From assembly GCF_900996225.1 (NCBI RefSeq), contig NZ_CAAJGL010000090.1, positions 62,001-126,000 of the forward strand: a stretch of DNA of 64,000 nt, given 5' to 3'. The notes beneath the pieces are model-generated. The model was not told the origin of the DNA and did no database searches. It saw nothing but the letters and a program-made list of their open reading frames with translations. A program made the position numbers and the translations under genes. Of this stretch, positions 1-8,407 are shown piece by piece. Source of the stretch: Paraburkholderia sp. BCC1884. Its GTDB lineage: Bacteria > Pseudomonadota > Gammaproteobacteria > Burkholderiales > Burkholderiaceae. Numbering within the stretch: the first letter of the stretch is position 1; each line of letters begins with the position of its first letter.

Positions 1-285
1 GACATGCATGCGCGCGAACTCGGGACCATACGGCTTGCCGCGTTTGCCATTCAACGTGGCCACCAGATTGATCACACAATCCGCACCCTCGACAAAACGC
101 GCGAGCTGAACCGGATCGAACACGTCGGTTTCGATCACGTCGATGGGCAGCAGGGTGAGATGGCGGGCGTTGTAGCGCCGCCGGGTGGCGATACGCACGT
201 CTTTGCCCATTTCAACCAGGGCGTTGACGAGATGGCTGCCGATAAAACCGGACCCGCCGATGATCGCAATGGCTTGATGTCGCAT
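1..285 (-). CDS. NAD(P)-dependent epimerase/dehydratase (complex I NDUFA9-like), N-terminal part
   Basis: The gene runs off the left edge, so only about 95 N-terminal residues are visible. They begin MRHQAIAIIGGSGFIGSHLV, with the glycine-rich GGSGFIGS Rossmann loop at residues 10-17 that binds NAD(P) in extended short-chain dehydrogenases. An acidic turn and the stretch CVINLVATLNG follow, as in the NDUFA9-like atypical SDR branch. The ATG is at 285. It lies downstream of slt on the same strand with an 82-nt gap. The substrate cannot be read from the visible part; a nucleoside-diphosphate-sugar epimerase is the alternative. Confidence 0.8.
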   Translation of the reverse strand, partial: MRHQAIAIIGGSGFIGSHLVNALVEMGKDVRIATRRRYNARHLTLLPIDVIETDVFDPVQLARFVEGADCVINLVATLNGKRGKPYGPEFARMHV

Positions 286-367
286 TTTCGACTCCCTGGT
301 GGAAGCCGCGGCAACGGCTGGCGTGGCGCGCCGCGGCCCCGGAACTGGGGCTGCGGCGGCACGGCGC

Positions 368-2335
368 TTACGGTGCGATATAACCCAGACGCGCCTTCAG
401 CGATTGCGGACGGCCTTCGAACAACGCCGCGTAGTAGACCGTGTTGGACAACACATTCTTCACGTAGTCGCGCGTTTCCTGGAACGGAATCGCCTCGGCG
501 AAGATCGCGCCTTCCACCGGATGTTGCAGCGACTGCCGCCAGTTGCGCGGACGGCCCGGGCCGGCGTTGTAACCCGCGGTGGCCAGCACGGCGGACCCGT
601 CGAACTGATTGTAGATCATCGACAGATAGTTCGTGCCGAGCAGGATGTTGGTGTTGATGTCGTTCATCTGGTCACGCGAGATCGGACCAAGACCGATCTT
701 CTTCGCCACCAGTTGCGCGGTGCCCGGCATCAACTGCATCAAGCCGCTCGCGCCGACTTCCGAGCGCGCATTCATGATGAAACGCGACTCCTGACGAATC
801 AGCCCGTAGGCCCATTCCACATCCAGCCCATTGGACTGCGAATCGCGCTCGACGATATCGCGGAACGGCGACAGATAACGCAGCGAGAAATCGTGCTCGG
901 TCTTCGTGCGATCCGCCGTGTTGACCGTGCGGTCATACAATTGAATACGGCGCGCGTATTCGGCGGTGGCGATCAGTTGCCGGTCACTCATGTTGCGCAG
1001 CGGCCAGTTCCATTCGCGATTGCCTTCGAGCCGCAGATTCAGCGCGTAGAAACGTTGCGCCAGATCGAAACCCGGCGTGTTGCCGGCCTGCTGGACTTCG
1101 GCGTCGGTCACCATGGTTTTCGGCGGCACGGTGATCTTCTGGCCGAGCTCTTCCGCAGCCAGTTGGCCGTAGAAGTTGTAGCCCTGCGAGATCGATTCGA
1201 ATTCCTGGTTGGCGGTGGCCGTGTCGCCCGCCTGCTTCAGCGCGCGAGCATGCCAGTACACCCACGACGGCTGATTGCGCAGCGCCACCGGCATCTGTTC
1301 GATCGACCAGCGCACCATCGTCCAGTCACCGGCGAGCAGCGCAGTGCGGGTGCGCCATTCATACGCGGGGTTCGACAGCGGCGCATTCACCGAGAGCCGA
1401 TACCAGTCCACCGCGCTCGGCATCTGCTTGGCGGCCGCCTGATAAGCAATCGTGCCCCAGCCGATGGCGCGCTCGGGTGAACTCAACGACGGCGCGACCG
1501 ACGCGAACATGGCCGCCGCCGTGGCCGGGTCGTTGCGCGCCATGCGCGTGATCGCCAGCAAAGCCAGTTGATGCGACTGCGTATCCGGGCCGACGCCGCG
1601 CGCCAGCAACAACGGCGGCGTAGTGGTGGCCTGGTTGAACAGCACCGGATCGGGCGGCTGATTGCTCAACGCGTCGACCAGCTTGCTGCCGGTGTTGGTG
1701 TAGTTCTGCTCGTAGGCGAGGCGGATCTGTTGCCAGATGTCGTCGGCGCTGAACTGGCGGCTCATGCCCAGCGAGGTGATCAGATCGACGCAACCGTCGC
1801 CGTACCACTTCGGATCGACCAGCAGCGCACGCGCCGCGTCGGCGACGTTTTCGCCGCGCGAGGCGCGCGATTCGAGTGCGTAGCACTTCACCTGCGTGTC
1901 GTCGTTCAGGACGAAGCGGGCGTATTGCTGATCGAAGTTGCGCCAGTCGTGACGCGCGCCGAGCACCGTGAGGTAGTCGTTACGCAGACGGTCGGCGATG
2001 GCCTGGCCGTCGTACTTCTGCAGGAACGCCAGCACCGGCGCATCGGGCGCGTCGACCCGCGCGTGACCGCTCGAATCGAACAATTGCGGCTTGAGCTGAA
2101 AGTACGCCAGATACGAAGGCGCCGGGTAGTCCGGGATCATGCTCGCCAACTGCGCCGCGCGCGCTGCGTCGTTATTACGCGCGGCCTCGCGAAGCTGGAC
2201 GAAGGTCTGGTCGTCGTTGGTGAGTTGCGAAATGGGAATGGGCTTGACGGCTGAGGCCGTGCTGCACGCAACGAGTGCCGCTGCGGCAAGCGCCAGACCG
2301 GCCGCGCGATATACTCGGTAAAGGCGTTTTGACAT
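368..2335 (-). CDS. slt: Soluble lytic murein transglycosylase (Slt70 type)
   Basis: This 655-residue periplasmic enzyme cleaves the MurNAc-GlcNAc bond of peptidoglycan with formation of 1,6-anhydroMurNAc. The start at 2335 gives MSKRLYRVYRAAGLALAAAA, then a lipobox-like LVACS, so it may be lipid-anchored. A long alpha-helical solenoid follows. The C-terminal SLT domain has the GLIRQESRF motif with catalytic Glu near residue 516, then GASGLMQLMPGTAQ and GYNAGPGR. The reading frame stays open a further 89 codons upstream, but that part is arginine-rich, overlaps fthC and lacks the signal sequence. Length is close to E. coli Slt70. Confidence 0.93.
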   Translation of the reverse strand: MSKRLYRVYRAAGLALAAAALVACSTASAVKPIPISQLTNDDQTFVQLREAARNNDAARAAQLASMIPDYPAPSYLAYFQLKPQLFDSSGHARVDAPDAPVLAFLQKYDGQAIADRLRNDYLTVLGARHDWRNFDQQYARFVLNDDTQVKCYALESRASRGENVADAARALLVDPKWYGDGCVDLITSLGMSRQFSADDIWQQIRLAYEQNYTNTGSKLVDALSNQPPDPVLFNQATTTPPLLLARGVGPDTQSHQLALLAITRMARNDPATAAAMFASVAPSLSSPERAIGWGTIAYQAAAKQMPSAVDWYRLSVNAPLSNPAYEWRTRTALLAGDWTMVRWSIEQMPVALRNQPSWVYWHARALKQAGDTATANQEFESISQGYNFYGQLAAEELGQKITVPPKTMVTDAEVQQAGNTPGFDLAQRFYALNLRLEGNREWNWPLRNMSDRQLIATAEYARRIQLYDRTVNTADRTKTEHDFSLRYLSPFRDIVERDSQSNGLDVEWAYGLIRQESRFIMNARSEVGASGLMQLMPGTAQLVAKKIGLGPISRDQMNDINTNILLGTNYLSMIYNQFDGSAVLATAGYNAGPGRPRNWRQSLQHPVEGAIFAEAIPFQETRDYVKNVLSNTVYYAALFEGRPQSLKARLGYIAP

Positions 2336-2355
2336 CGTTGTTTCTGGAGCGCGAA

Positions 2356-2958
2356 TTGAACTCAAGCATAGCATGCAACCCCGTGGCGGAATCGAAAAAG
2401 GCGCTGCGTAAAATGCTATTGGAAGCAAGGCTACATGCGGCTTCCGAGCCGGCGCACAATGCCGCGCTCGGGCGCCGCGTGCTGGATGCGTTAAAGCGCT
2501 ATGGCGTGCGCAGCGTGGGCTTCTACTGGCCGCTTGCGGGTGAATTCGACGCCCGCGCCGCGATCTCGATCTGGCTCGCGTCCGACCCGCAACGCGAAGC
2601 AAGTTTGCCGGTCGTCAAGGAACGCGGTGTCCCGCTCGAGTTTCATGCATGGACGCCCGCCACGCCGATGCAGATCGGTCATCACAAGATCGCCGAGCCG
2701 AGTTCCGGGCGCGTGGCGGTGCCCGAGTTGCTGTTCGTGCCGTGCGTCGGTTTCGATGCGGCCGGCTATCGGCTCGGCTACGGCGGTGGCTACTACGACC
2801 GCACGCTGGCCAACTGGCCCGGTGCGAAGAAGCCGGTGACCGTCGGTATCGCCTATGAGGCGTGCCGCACTTCCGCCTTGCAGCACGAAGCCCACGACGT
2901 GCCGCTCGACCTGATCGTCACCGAGGCTGGGCTTTATCCGCAAGCAACGGCGGATTGA
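2356..2958 (+). CDS. 5-formyltetrahydrofolate cyclo-ligase
   Basis: The 200-residue protein converts 5-formyl-THF to 5,10-methenyl-THF with ATP (MTHFS, YgfA family). It shows the family signature LGYGGGYYDRTL and the substrate-loop segment FYWPLAGEFDARA. No in-frame ATG lies near the expected N-terminus. The best start is TTG at 2356, six bases after GGAG (2346-2349). An in-frame ATG at 2275 would overlap slt, which is divergent. Only 20 bp separate the two start codons, so the promoters of both genes must lie inside each other's coding region. Confidence 0.9.
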   Translation: MNSSIACNPVAESKKALRKMLLEARLHAASEPAHNAALGRRVLDALKRYGVRSVGFYWPLAGEFDARAAISIWLASDPQREASLPVVKERGVPLEFHAWTPATPMQIGHHKIAEPSSGRVAVPELLFVPCVGFDAAGYRLGYGGGYYDRTLANWPGAKKPVTVGIAYEACRTSALQHEAHDVPLDLIVTEAGLYPQATAD

Positions 2959-2988
2959 ATGCACGGCGAGCGCCTGCCCATCGCGGCA

Positions 2989-3012
2989 GCGCGCCCGTTA
3001 GCGCGCCCGTTA
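2989..3012. repeat. Tandem 12-bp duplication over the regulator stop codon
   Basis: The unit GCGCGCCCGTTA occurs twice head to tail (2989-3000 and 3001-3012) in the short gap between two convergent genes. The last three bases of each copy read as TAA on the minus strand, so the duplication carries two copies of the regulator's stop codon. Confidence 0.7.
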
Positions 3013-3522
3013 TAGAGAGGCCGCCGCCCGCGCGGCCGTGTCGTACAGCCCCGAGGCGTTGCGCATCAACTGCGCCGCCTCGCCGATCTGCTCGTTGGTC
3101 AGGCCGCTCTCCTTCAAGGTCGAGATCAGGCAGCTCTCGCGCACCTCGCGATACTTCAGGCACAACTCCCGCCCCGCTTCGGTCGCCGAGAAGAACACTT
3201 CCTTGCCGGTCTTTTCGCTTTTTACATACCCTCTAGCTACGAGCTTCTTCAGCGCGTAGGTGGCGACGTGCGTGTCCTCGATGTTCAGCACGAAGCAGAT
3301 ATCCGCCAGTTTCTTGCGCCGCTCGCGATGGCTGACGTGGTGCAGCAACGACACTTCGATCGCGGTCATGTCCTTGTCGCCCGCTGCGGACATGCAGCGC
3401 ACCATCCATCGGTTGAAGGCATTGCCCGCCATGATGAGCGCGTACTCGAGTTCGGACAGTTCCGCGCTCGTGGCGGACACGAGGTGTTCCGAGGAGACGA
3501 TCTTGGTGGGGTGACGCGACAT
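3010..3522 (-). CDS. MarR-like winged-helix transcriptional regulator
   Basis: This 170-residue protein has a winged-helix core: MTAIEVSLLHHVSHRERRKK, an ADICFVLNIEDTHVATYALK recognition region and the wing RGYVKSEKTGKEVFFSATEAG. The layout is that of MarR/HTH_27 proteins. The ATG at 3522 is the first reasonable start; frame upstream of it runs into the divergent pxp region. It is transcribed away from pxpBCA, with 208 bp between, so it is the obvious candidate regulator of 5-oxoproline use. The ligand is unknown. An AT-rich direct repeat in the shared gap could be its operator. Confidence 0.8.
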   Translation of the reverse strand: MSRHPTKIVSSEHLVSATSAELSELEYALIMAGNAFNRWMVRCMSAAGDKDMTAIEVSLLHHVSHRERRKKLADICFVLNIEDTHVATYALKKLVARGYVKSEKTGKEVFFSATEAGRELCLKYREVRESCLISTLKESGLTNEQIGEAAQLMRNASGLYDTAARAAASL

Positions 3523-3607
3523 GATGACGATTCTCGGCAACAGATTGGGAAGGTGTCGGGAGTGTACGACGCGCGCCCGATCCCAGGGAGCCTGGCAAAA
3601 ACGCTTA

Positions 3608-3637
3608 TTGAGAAATTGTTGATATTTTATTGATAAT
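3608..3637 (+). promoter_or_regulatory. Candidate sigma-70 promoter and operator of pxpBCA
   Basis: A TTGAGA box (3608-3613) is followed 18 bp later by GATAAT (3632-3637) in an unusually AT-rich patch. The hexamer TTGATA occurs twice at exactly one helical turn (3619-3624 and 3630-3635) across the spacer and the -10 box, which is a plausible site for a dimeric winged-helix regulator. Confidence 0.5.
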
Positions 3638-3730
3638 GTACGCTTCAAACATCGCGAGCCGATGCCGTTAATTGTGCAGACAAGGCGCGCCATGCCCGAA
3701 ACCTTCGATTCGAACTGGGCCTTATATTCA

Positions 3731-4384
3731 ATGAGCCAACCAAGAATCTTCCCGCTCGGCGACGCAGCGTTGGTCTGCGAAGCGCCGCCGCCCGCCACGC
3801 TGGCCTGCCAGGGGCGCGTGTGGGCGGTCGCCGAAGCCGCGCGCGACTGGCCGCATGTGCTCGAGGTCGTGCCGGGCATGAACAATCTGACGATCGTCTT
3901 CGACCCGCTGGAAGCCGACCGCGAGGCGCTCGCCCACCAGTTGCAGGCCGCCTGGGACGCAGCGGACGAGGTATCCGCGACGGGCCGCGAGGTCGAGATT
4001 CCCGTCCAGTACGGCGGCGAGTTCGGCCCGGACCTGCAGGCGGTCGCCAGCCACACGGGCTTGAGCGTGCGCGAAGTCGTCGAGCGTCATTCGAATGGCG
4101 AGTACGTGGTGTTCTTCCTCGGCTTCCAGCCGGGTTTCGCCTACATGGGCGGGCTCGAAGCTGCGCTGCACACGCCGCGCCGCGCGTCGCCGCGCCTTGA
4201 AGTGCCGGCGGGATCGGTGGGCATCGGCGGGGAGCAGACGGGGATTTATCCGGCCACCTCGCCCGGTGGCTGGCAGTTGATCGGCCGCACCGAGTCACCG
4301 CTGTTCGATCCGGCGCGCCGTCCGCCCACGCTGCTGCAGCCGGGCGACCGGGTGCGCTTCACCATCGCGGGGATACACGCATGA
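3731..4384 (+). CDS. pxpB: 5-oxoprolinase subunit PxpB (KipI family)
   Basis: One of three subunits of the prokaryotic ATP-dependent 5-oxoprolinase that turns pyroglutamate into glutamate. The 217 residues show the allophanate-hydrolase subunit 1 / KipI pattern: RIFPLGDAALVCE at the N-terminus, VPGMNNLTIVFDP, then FFLGFQPGFAYMGGL and the GSVGIGGEQTGIYP loop. An ATG 13 codons upstream (3692) is also possible; 3731 was chosen because it starts just before the conserved beta strand. The stop overlaps pxpC by four bases, so the two are translationally coupled. Confidence 0.93.
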   Translation: MSQPRIFPLGDAALVCEAPPPATLACQGRVWAVAEAARDWPHVLEVVPGMNNLTIVFDPLEADREALAHQLQAAWDAADEVSATGREVEIPVQYGGEFGPDLQAVASHTGLSVREVVERHSNGEYVVFFLGFQPGFAYMGGLEAALHTPRRASPRLEVPAGSVGIGGEQTGIYPATSPGGWQLIGRTESPLFDPARRPPTLLQPGDRVRFTIAGIHA

Positions 4385-5433
4385 TCGATGTGATTCGCGC
4401 GGGTCTGCTGACCACCATTCAGGACCTCGGACGACACGGCTACCGGCATCTGGGCGTGGCGATGGGCGGAGCGCTCGACCGCCTGTCGCTCGAAGTCGGC
4501 AACCGGCTGGTGGGCAACCGCCCCGACGCCGCCGGTCTGGAAATTACCTTCGGCCCGACCGTACTGCGCTTTTTGCGTGCCACGCGAGTGGCGATCACGG
4601 GCACGGAATTCGGCGCGACGCTCGACGGCAAGCCGGTCTACTCGTGGTGGAGTCTGCCGGTTCAAGCCGGCCAGGAGCTGGTGCTGAATGCGGCCAAGCG
4701 CGGCATGCGCGGCTATGTATGCGTGGCGGGCGGCGTCGATGTCCTGCCGATGCTCGGCTCGCGCAGTACCGACCTCGCCGGCCACTTCGGCGGCCTCGGC
4801 GGCCGGGCCTTGCGCGACGGCGACCGCTTGCCGGTCGGCGCGCCGCCGCAGCGCGGCCACGTCGGCTTCACGCCCGAAGCGCCGGAATTCGGCGTAAAGG
4901 CGCCCGCGTGGTGCAAGTTCGTGCTGGTGCACGAGCCGCTGCGACGCGGCCGTCATCCGTCGGGGGTGCCGTGGGCCGTGCCGATCCGCGTGTTGCGCGG
5001 CCCGGAATACGACAGCTTCACGGAAGACGCACACGAGTCGTTCTGGTCCGACGAGTGGCTCGTCACGCCGAACAGCAACCGCATGGGTTATCGGCTCGCC
5101 GGTTCGGAGCTGAAACGCACGCACAAAGCCGATCTGCTTTCGCACGCAGTGCTGCCGGGCACGATCCAGGTGCCGCCGAACGGCCAGCCGATCGTGCTGA
5201 TGGGCGATGCGCAAACCACCGGCGGCTATCCGAAGATCGGCGCGGTGATCCAGGCGGACATGTGGAAGCTCGCCCAGGTGCGCCTGAACGCCGCCGTCCG
5301 CTTTATCCCGACGACGCCTTACGAGGCCCGCCAGGCTTTGCTGGAAGAACGCACGTACTTGCGGCAGATCGACGCCGCGATTGCAATGCACGAAGAACGC
5401 TGCGAGCGGCAGACGGCTGTCGCGGCGCTGTAA
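4381..5433 (+). CDS. pxpC: 5-oxoprolinase subunit PxpC (KipA family)
   Basis: The 350-residue subunit belongs to the biotin-dependent carboxyltransferase-like (allophanate hydrolase subunit 2) family. Typical segments are the opening IDVIRAGLLTTIQDLGRHGY, then GVAMGGALD, the RVLRGPEYDSF region, NRMGYRLAG and the C-terminal GDAQTTGGYPKIG. It works with PxpB and PxpA. In Bacillus the KipA/KipI pair was first described as a kinase inhibitor, but next to pxpA the 5-oxoprolinase role is much the likelier. It overlaps pxpB by ATGA and ends 28 bp before pxpA. Confidence 0.93.
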   Translation: MIDVIRAGLLTTIQDLGRHGYRHLGVAMGGALDRLSLEVGNRLVGNRPDAAGLEITFGPTVLRFLRATRVAITGTEFGATLDGKPVYSWWSLPVQAGQELVLNAAKRGMRGYVCVAGGVDVLPMLGSRSTDLAGHFGGLGGRALRDGDRLPVGAPPQRGHVGFTPEAPEFGVKAPAWCKFVLVHEPLRRGRHPSGVPWAVPIRVLRGPEYDSFTEDAHESFWSDEWLVTPNSNRMGYRLAGSELKRTHKADLLSHAVLPGTIQVPPNGQPIVLMGDAQTTGGYPKIGAVIQADMWKLAQVRLNAAVRFIPTTPYEARQALLEERTYLRQIDAAIAMHEERCERQTAVAAL

Positions 5434-5461
5434 CACTGAGTACGCTGAGTAGGGGAACACC

Positions 5462-6214
5462 ATGGAAATCGATTTGAACGCCGACCTCGGCGAAGGCTGC
5501 GGGTCCGACGAAGCGCTGCTCGACCTCGTCAGCTCGGCGAACATCGCGTGCGGCTGGCATGCGGGCGGCGCCAATGCGATGCGCGACTGCGTGCGCTGGG
5601 CAGTGGCAAAAGGCGTGTCGATCGGGGCGCATCCGAGCTTCAACGATCCGGAGAATTTCGGCCGCAAGGAAATGGATCTGCCGGCCAACGACATCTACGC
5701 GGGCGTGCTGTATCAACTCGGCGCGCTGTCGGCGATCGCGCAGGCCGAGGGCGGCCGTATCGCGCACGTCAAACCGCACGGTGCGCTGTACAACCAGGCC
5801 GCGCGCGACGCGAAGATCGCCGATGCGATCGTTTCGGCGGTGCACGATTTCGATCCCACGGTCGCCGTCTTCGCGCTTGCCAACAGCGGACTGGTGACGG
5901 CCGCGCGCAACGCCGGCCTGAGCGCCGTCGAAGAAGTATTCGCCGACCGCGGCTATCGCGCCGACGGCTCGCTCGTGCCGCGCAAGGAACCCGGCGCGCT
6001 GCTCGAGGATGAAGAAGAAGTCCTGCAGCGCACGCTCGCGATGGTTCGCGAACAGCGCGTCCAGGCCGTGGACGGTCAATGGGTGTCGCTGAATGCGCAG
6101 ACCATCTGCCTGCACGGCGACGGCCCGCATGCGCTGGCCTTCGCGCGGCGCATCCGCAGTGCGCTCGAACAGGCGGGTATCGAAGTTCACGCGGCCGGCG
6201 CCGCGCGCGTCTGA
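5462..6214 (+). CDS. pxpA: 5-oxoprolinase subunit PxpA (LamB/YcsF family)
   Basis: The 250-residue LamB/YcsF protein completes PxpABC. It begins MEIDLNADLGEGCGSDEALL, followed by the metal-site-like SSANIACGWHAGG, IGAHPSFNDPENFGR, HVKPHGALYNQ and the C-terminal CLHGDGPHALAFAR, all hallmark blocks of the family. Length matches the usual 245-255. It is the last of the three subunit genes, and the order B-C-A is common in Burkholderiaceae. Confidence 0.95.
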   Translation: MEIDLNADLGEGCGSDEALLDLVSSANIACGWHAGGANAMRDCVRWAVAKGVSIGAHPSFNDPENFGRKEMDLPANDIYAGVLYQLGALSAIAQAEGGRIAHVKPHGALYNQAARDAKIADAIVSAVHDFDPTVAVFALANSGLVTAARNAGLSAVEEVFADRGYRADGSLVPRKEPGALLEDEEEVLQRTLAMVREQRVQAVDGQWVSLNAQTICLHGDGPHALAFARRIRSALEQAGIEVHAAGAARV

Positions 6215-6267
6215 AGCCGGCGTCCGCCACCTCGGCAGACGCGTAGCCAACCTTGCCACGCCACGAA

Positions 6268-6288
6268 CGCCCCGCTCCACGCGGGGCG
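6268..6288. other. GC hairpin between pxpA and the DUF969 gene
   Basis: CGCCCCGC - TCCAC - GCGGGGCG forms a perfect 8-bp stem with a five-base loop within the 259-bp gap. There is no T-run after it on either strand, so it looks more like a transcript-processing or stabilising structure than a full terminator. Nothing else recognisable was seen in this gap. Confidence 0.5.
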
Positions 6289-6473
6289 AACGCCTGGTAC
6301 CGGACACATTGCCGTACCCGCAGTCGATCAGTAGATGGACAGGCAGATGCAGGTGTAGTCGAAGCAACGCGGCCAGCAAGAGCCGCGGCATACAGACGGC
6401 GCATAGCCATCCATGCGCCGGCCCACGTTAGCCGTCACAAGCGGCAAGGTTGAAACACTGTTTGGAGATCCAG

Positions 6474-7241
6474 ATGCAGACCACCGTCAGTCTATGGCCG
6501 CTCATTGGAGTGGCCGTCATCATCGTCGGCTTTTTATTACGGTTCAATCCGATGCTGATCGTGGCGGCCGCCACCATCGTCACCGGCCTGGCCGCGCACT
6601 TCCCGCCTGAAAAGATCCTCGCCGAAATCGGCACCGGCTTCATCAAGACCCGCAACATTCCGTTGATCATTTTTCTGCCGCTCGCAGTGATCGGCCTGCT
6701 CGAACGGCACGGCTTGCGCGAGCGCGCCCAGGCGTGGATCGGCGGCATCAAGGCCGCGACTGCCGGGCGTCTGCTGATCGTCTATCTGCTGATTCGCGAA
6801 TTGACCGCGGCGGTTGGCCTGACCGGTCTCGGCGGCCATCCGCAGATGGTGCGTCCGCTGATCGCGCCGATGGCCGAAGGCGCAGCCGAAAAGCGCTTCG
6901 GCAAGCTCAGCGACGCGGTGCGTTTCAAGTTGCGCGCGTACTCCGCCGCCACCGACAACGTGGGCCTGTTCTTCGGTGAGGACATCTTCGTCGCGTTCGG
7001 CGCGATCGTACTGATGACGACCTTCCTGAAGGAAGCCGGCATCGTCGTCGAGCCGATTCACGTGGCCGTCTGGGGCATTCCGACCGCCATCTGCGCCTTC
7101 CTCGTCCACGGCTTCCGACTGTATCTGCTCGATCGCAAGCTCGAGCGCGAACTGCGCGGCAGCAATGTGCCGACTAGCCAGGCCGCGACGAGCAGCGCCA
7201 CTGTCGCACCGTCGCAATCCGCTGCTGGAGACAAAGCATGA
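6474..7241 (+). CDS. DUF969 membrane protein, probable 5-oxoproline transport subunit
   Basis: A 255-residue integral membrane protein with about six hydrophobic segments, for example LWPLIGVAVIIVGFLL near the start, NIPLIIFLPLAVIGLL and LLIVYLLIRELTAAVGLTGL. ATG at 6474 is preceded by GGAG (6464-6467); an upstream in-frame ATG at 6450 lacks a ribosome site. DUF969 proteins are regularly found with DUF979 and 5-oxoprolinase or pyroglutamyl-peptidase genes. The position directly after pxpBCA supports a role in uptake of 5-oxoproline, but this is inference from context. Confidence 0.8.
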   Translation: MQTTVSLWPLIGVAVIIVGFLLRFNPMLIVAAATIVTGLAAHFPPEKILAEIGTGFIKTRNIPLIIFLPLAVIGLLERHGLRERAQAWIGGIKAATAGRLLIVYLLIRELTAAVGLTGLGGHPQMVRPLIAPMAEGAAEKRFGKLSDAVRFKLRAYSAATDNVGLFFGEDIFVAFGAIVLMTTFLKEAGIVVEPIHVAVWGIPTAICAFLVHGFRLYLLDRKLERELRGSNVPTSQAATSSATVAPSQSAAGDKA

Positions 7242-8194
7242 CGATCACGATTACCTATCTGTTCTGGCTGCTGGGCGTCGTGCTGCTGATCATCGGCGGC
7301 ATGATCCTGACGGACAAGGACCATCCGCGCCGCTTCAGCGCAGGCGGTTTCTGGATTCTCTACGCGCTGATCTTCCTGATCGGCGACAAGTTGCCGCCCG
7401 CCGTGGTCGGCCTCGCTGTGATCGTGATGGCGCTGATTGCGGGTTTCGGCGGCGTGACCGCGGCCAAGCCGAAGGTGCTGTCGCTCGAGGCACGCCTGGC
7501 GAGCGCCGCGCGTCTGGGTAACAAACTGTTCGTGCCCGCGCTGACGATTCCGGTCGTCACGGTGATCATTACGCTTGCGGCCAGCCATCTGGTCTTCGGC
7601 GGCATGCCGCTGATCGAGAAGGCGAACGTCACGCTGATCGGCTTCGGCATCGGCTGCGTGATCGCGCTCGCGATTGCCTGCGTGATGACGCGCGACACCG
7701 TCGGCCAGTCGATGAAAGAAGCACGCCGCCTGGTCGATGCGCTGTCGTGGGCCGCGGTGCTGCCGCAAATGCTCGGCATGCTCGGTCTGGTGTTCTCCGA
7801 CGCCGGCGTCGGCAAGGCCGTCGCGCATGTGACCACCGCCTACATCAGCCTCGACTATCGCTTCATCGCGGTCGCCGTGTACTGCATCGGCATGGCGCTC
7901 TTCACCATGGTGATGGGCAACGGCTTCGCCGCTTTTCCGGTGATGACCGGCGGCGTCGGCGTGCCGATTCTGGTGGGCGTGTTCCACGGCAATCCGGCGG
8001 TGATGGTCGCAATCGGCATGTTCTCCGGCTACTGCGGCACGCTGATGACGCCGATGGCCGCGAACTTCAACATGGTGCCTGCTGCGCTGCTCGAGTTGCC
8101 GGACAAGAATGCGGTGATCAAGGTGCAGGTGCCGACCGCGCTGACCATGCTGGTCGTGAACATCTTCCTGCTGAATTTCCTGATGTTCCTGTAA
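7238..8194 (+). CDS. DUF979 membrane protein, partner of DUF969
   Basis: The 318-residue polytopic protein begins TITYLFWLLGVVLLIIGGMI and has around eight to nine hydrophobic helices, with conserved polar stretches such as GYCGTLMTPMAANFN near the C-terminus. Its ATG overlaps the DUF969 stop (ATGA), implying equal production of the two proteins, as expected for a two-component permease. The family has no proven biochemistry that I can name. The substrate is inferred from the adjacent 5-oxoprolinase genes, and the pcp peptidase gene often found in such clusters is absent here. Confidence 0.8.
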   Translation: MTITITYLFWLLGVVLLIIGGMILTDKDHPRRFSAGGFWILYALIFLIGDKLPPAVVGLAVIVMALIAGFGGVTAAKPKVLSLEARLASAARLGNKLFVPALTIPVVTVIITLAASHLVFGGMPLIEKANVTLIGFGIGCVIALAIACVMTRDTVGQSMKEARRLVDALSWAAVLPQMLGMLGLVFSDAGVGKAVAHVTTAYISLDYRFIAVAVYCIGMALFTMVMGNGFAAFPVMTGGVGVPILVGVFHGNPAVMVAIGMFSGYCGTLMTPMAANFNMVPAALLELPDKNAVIKVQVPTALTMLVVNIFLLNFLMFL

Positions 8195-8221
8195 GACTGC
8201 CGGATTCCCAAATGAAGTACC

Positions 8222-8256
8222 CCGACGCGGCGCGAGAAATCCCTGCGCTGCGTCGG
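8222..8256 (+). terminator. Possible hairpin at the end of the pxp operon
   Basis: CCGACGC...GCGTCGG arms (8222-8228 and 8250-8256) with an additional inner GCGC pairing form a stable stem 28 bp after the DUF979 stop. There is no uridine tract, so termination is uncertain. Confidence 0.4.
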
Positions 8257-8407
8257 AGAAATGGCCTCACTGTGCGCCAGAAACGCAGCCGAATTAGGAT
8301 GCGTCCGATCGTCGGGAGACGGTGCTGAAAATAAGATAGTGGACGGTTCTTCTTCCACACGTGCCGGCGCATGTAGCGCGCCGCCGGCGCCCTTCAGCAG
8401 GTTTCCC

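Noticed and set aside
238..245. GCCGATAA inside the epimerase gene
   Set aside because: No partner box and inside coding sequence of an unrelated gene.
4246..5694. Minus-strand open frame of 482 codons opposite pxpC
   Set aside because: Overlaps pxpB, pxpC and pxpA, which have strong family signatures; no independent support.
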